Below, piece by piece: positions 5,753 through 6,476 of a stretch of DNA of 6,476 bases. The number at the start of each line of letters is the position of its first letter. Within the stretch, counting starts at the first letter, position 1. Under the pieces are notes generated by a model. The model saw nothing but the letters and a program-made list of their open reading frames with translations, searched no databases and was not told where the DNA came from. Position numbers and translations under genes: made by a program. The stretch covers positions 1 to 6,476 of the forward strand of contig JALNZI010000077.1 in NCBI GenBank assembly GCA_023229385.1. Reading direction: 5' to 3'. The DNA is from Candidatus Omnitrophota bacterium. GTDB taxonomy: Bacteria; Omnitrophota; Gorgyraeia; Gygaellales; Profunditerraquicolaceae.

Positions 5753-6476
5753 CGTAATTTATTCTTCTTCATCTCCCGAAACTTCAAGTAACTCAATATC
5801 TGATACAACATATCAAAATAAGCAATAACAAAACCATACATCCCGTCTTTATACGCCTTCTTAGACAAATACCTTCTGAAAAAACGGTCCAGCGCTCTCC
5901 AGTAAGCCCATAATAACGTCATCTTGCGGCCGGTATTAACCCATTTCACCGCCTCAAGAGTCGACTGCCGGTTAACGCTGTTTAAGAAATGCTCCAGGTC
6001 AGGATATCCTCGATGAATAATATCGCCCTTTAAATGCCCGCAGGCGCCGTCAATAAATGCCCGGGGATGCACCTCCGCCTCTTCATACTTAAATTTATTT
6101 TTTTGAAAAAGCCGCACTTTTGCCGCCGGATACCAACCGCCGTGCCTTACCCAATAATTACTGATAAAATTACGTAGCGGGATATCGTAAGCTGCGAAAT
6201 CATTGGACTGGATCACCCGCTCAATCTCAATTTTTAACTCCGGAGTTACCGTCTCATCCGCATCCAGGCTTAACACCCACTCATTACTCGCCTGCGCGTA
6301 AGCCCAATTCCTGTGCCTTCCCTCCACATCCATCTTCCGGAAAAAAACTTTGCAATTATATTTCTTAATAATCTCTGCCGTCTTATCAGTACTTTCATCA
6401 TCAACCACAATAATTTCATCCGCCCATTTCACCGATTCAAGGCACTGCCCGATACAAGACTCTTCATTCTTAGTTA
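5749..6476 (-). CDS. Family 2 glycosyltransferase, LPS-core (WaaE/KdtX) type, 5' end outside window
   Basis: The frame stays open to the window edge, and the residues upstream of the GTG at 6430-6432 read TKNEESCIGQCLES before VKWADEIIVVDDEST, which is the normal opening of a GT-A fold transferase. The GTG is therefore an internal valine codon, and only about ten N-terminal residues are missing; 241 are visible. Visible motifs are the nucleotide-sugar site VVDDESTDKT, the metal-binding SLDADE, and the region WVRHGGWYPAAKVRLFQKN followed by an acidic EAEVHPR stretch typical of the WaaE/KdtX group that adds glucose or a similar sugar to the LPS inner core. The tail is basic and aromatic (FFRRYLSKKAY, then YFDMLYQILSYLKF), suggesting an amphipathic association with the inner membrane. 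Being next to gmhB supports an LPS-core role. The precise donor and acceptor are not readable from sequence. Confidence 0.85.
   Translation of the reverse strand, partial: TKNEESCIGQCLESVKWADEIIVVDDESTDKTAEIIKKYNCKVFFRKMDVEGRHRNWAYAQASNEWVLSLDADETVTPELKIEIERVIQSNDFAAYDIPLRNFISNYWVRHGGWYPAAKVRLFQKNKFKYEEAEVHPRAFIDGACGHLKGDIIHRGYPDLEHFLNSVNRQSTLEAVKWVNTGRKMTLLWAYWRALDRFFRRYLSKKAYKDGMYGFVIAYFDMLYQILSYLKFREMKKNKLR

Noticed and set aside
6430..6432. GTG as start of the family 2 glycosyltransferase
   Set aside because: The frame continues upstream with the conserved TKNEE...CLES motif, so this codon is an internal valine and the real start is outside the window.

Overview
The window is a compact block in which every supported gene lies on the minus strand. 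Read in the direction of transcription (high to low coordinates) the order is: a 5'-truncated family 2 glycosyltransferase of the lipopolysaccharide-core type, gmhB (heptose bisphosphate phosphatase), a GT28/MGDG-synthase-like glycosyltransferase, a PriA-family protein, fmt, then a 119-bp gap with a good promoter, galT, and the first codons of another gene at the window edge. GmhB and the WaaE-like transferase point to a diderm bacterium that makes heptose-containing LPS. Moderate GC content and copies of a GGGGACGGTTCTATTTTTC palindromic repeat, some inside reading frames, remind me of uncultured Omnitrophota-like genomes. That taxonomic guess is from memory and is not proven by the window.

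Positions 5125-6476 hold surface-polysaccharide genes. A nested palindromic element (5682-5752) fills the gap between the family 2 transferase and gmhB and runs into the transferase stop codon. Positions 3954-5119 hold the GT28 gene. A perfect 24-bp inverted repeat (5052-5119) lies between gmhB and the GT28 start, where a ribosome binding site would be expected. Positions 1157-3967 hold priA and fmt, a common housekeeping pairing, here without def (peptide deformylase) between them. priA overlaps the GT28 gene by 14 bp and has a clear Shine-Dalgarno sequence. galT (15-1037) appears to have its own extended -10 promoter only 8 nt from the ATG, which suggests a leaderless or nearly leaderless mRNA.

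The most notable signal is that two intact reading frames keep their metal-binding cysteines and histidines but have lost catalytic residues. The PriA protein keeps all eight zinc cysteines and the overall fold landmarks, yet its Walker A, DEEH, GSATP, motif V and arginine-finger motifs are all degenerate. The winged-helix segment is missing, and two in-frame copies of the GGGGACGG repeat sit in its place. GalT keeps its zinc ligands but reads H-S-R-S-Q where the family has H-x-H-S-Q, so the nucleophilic histidine is an arginine. Fmt, GmhB and the GT28 transferase look catalytically normal.
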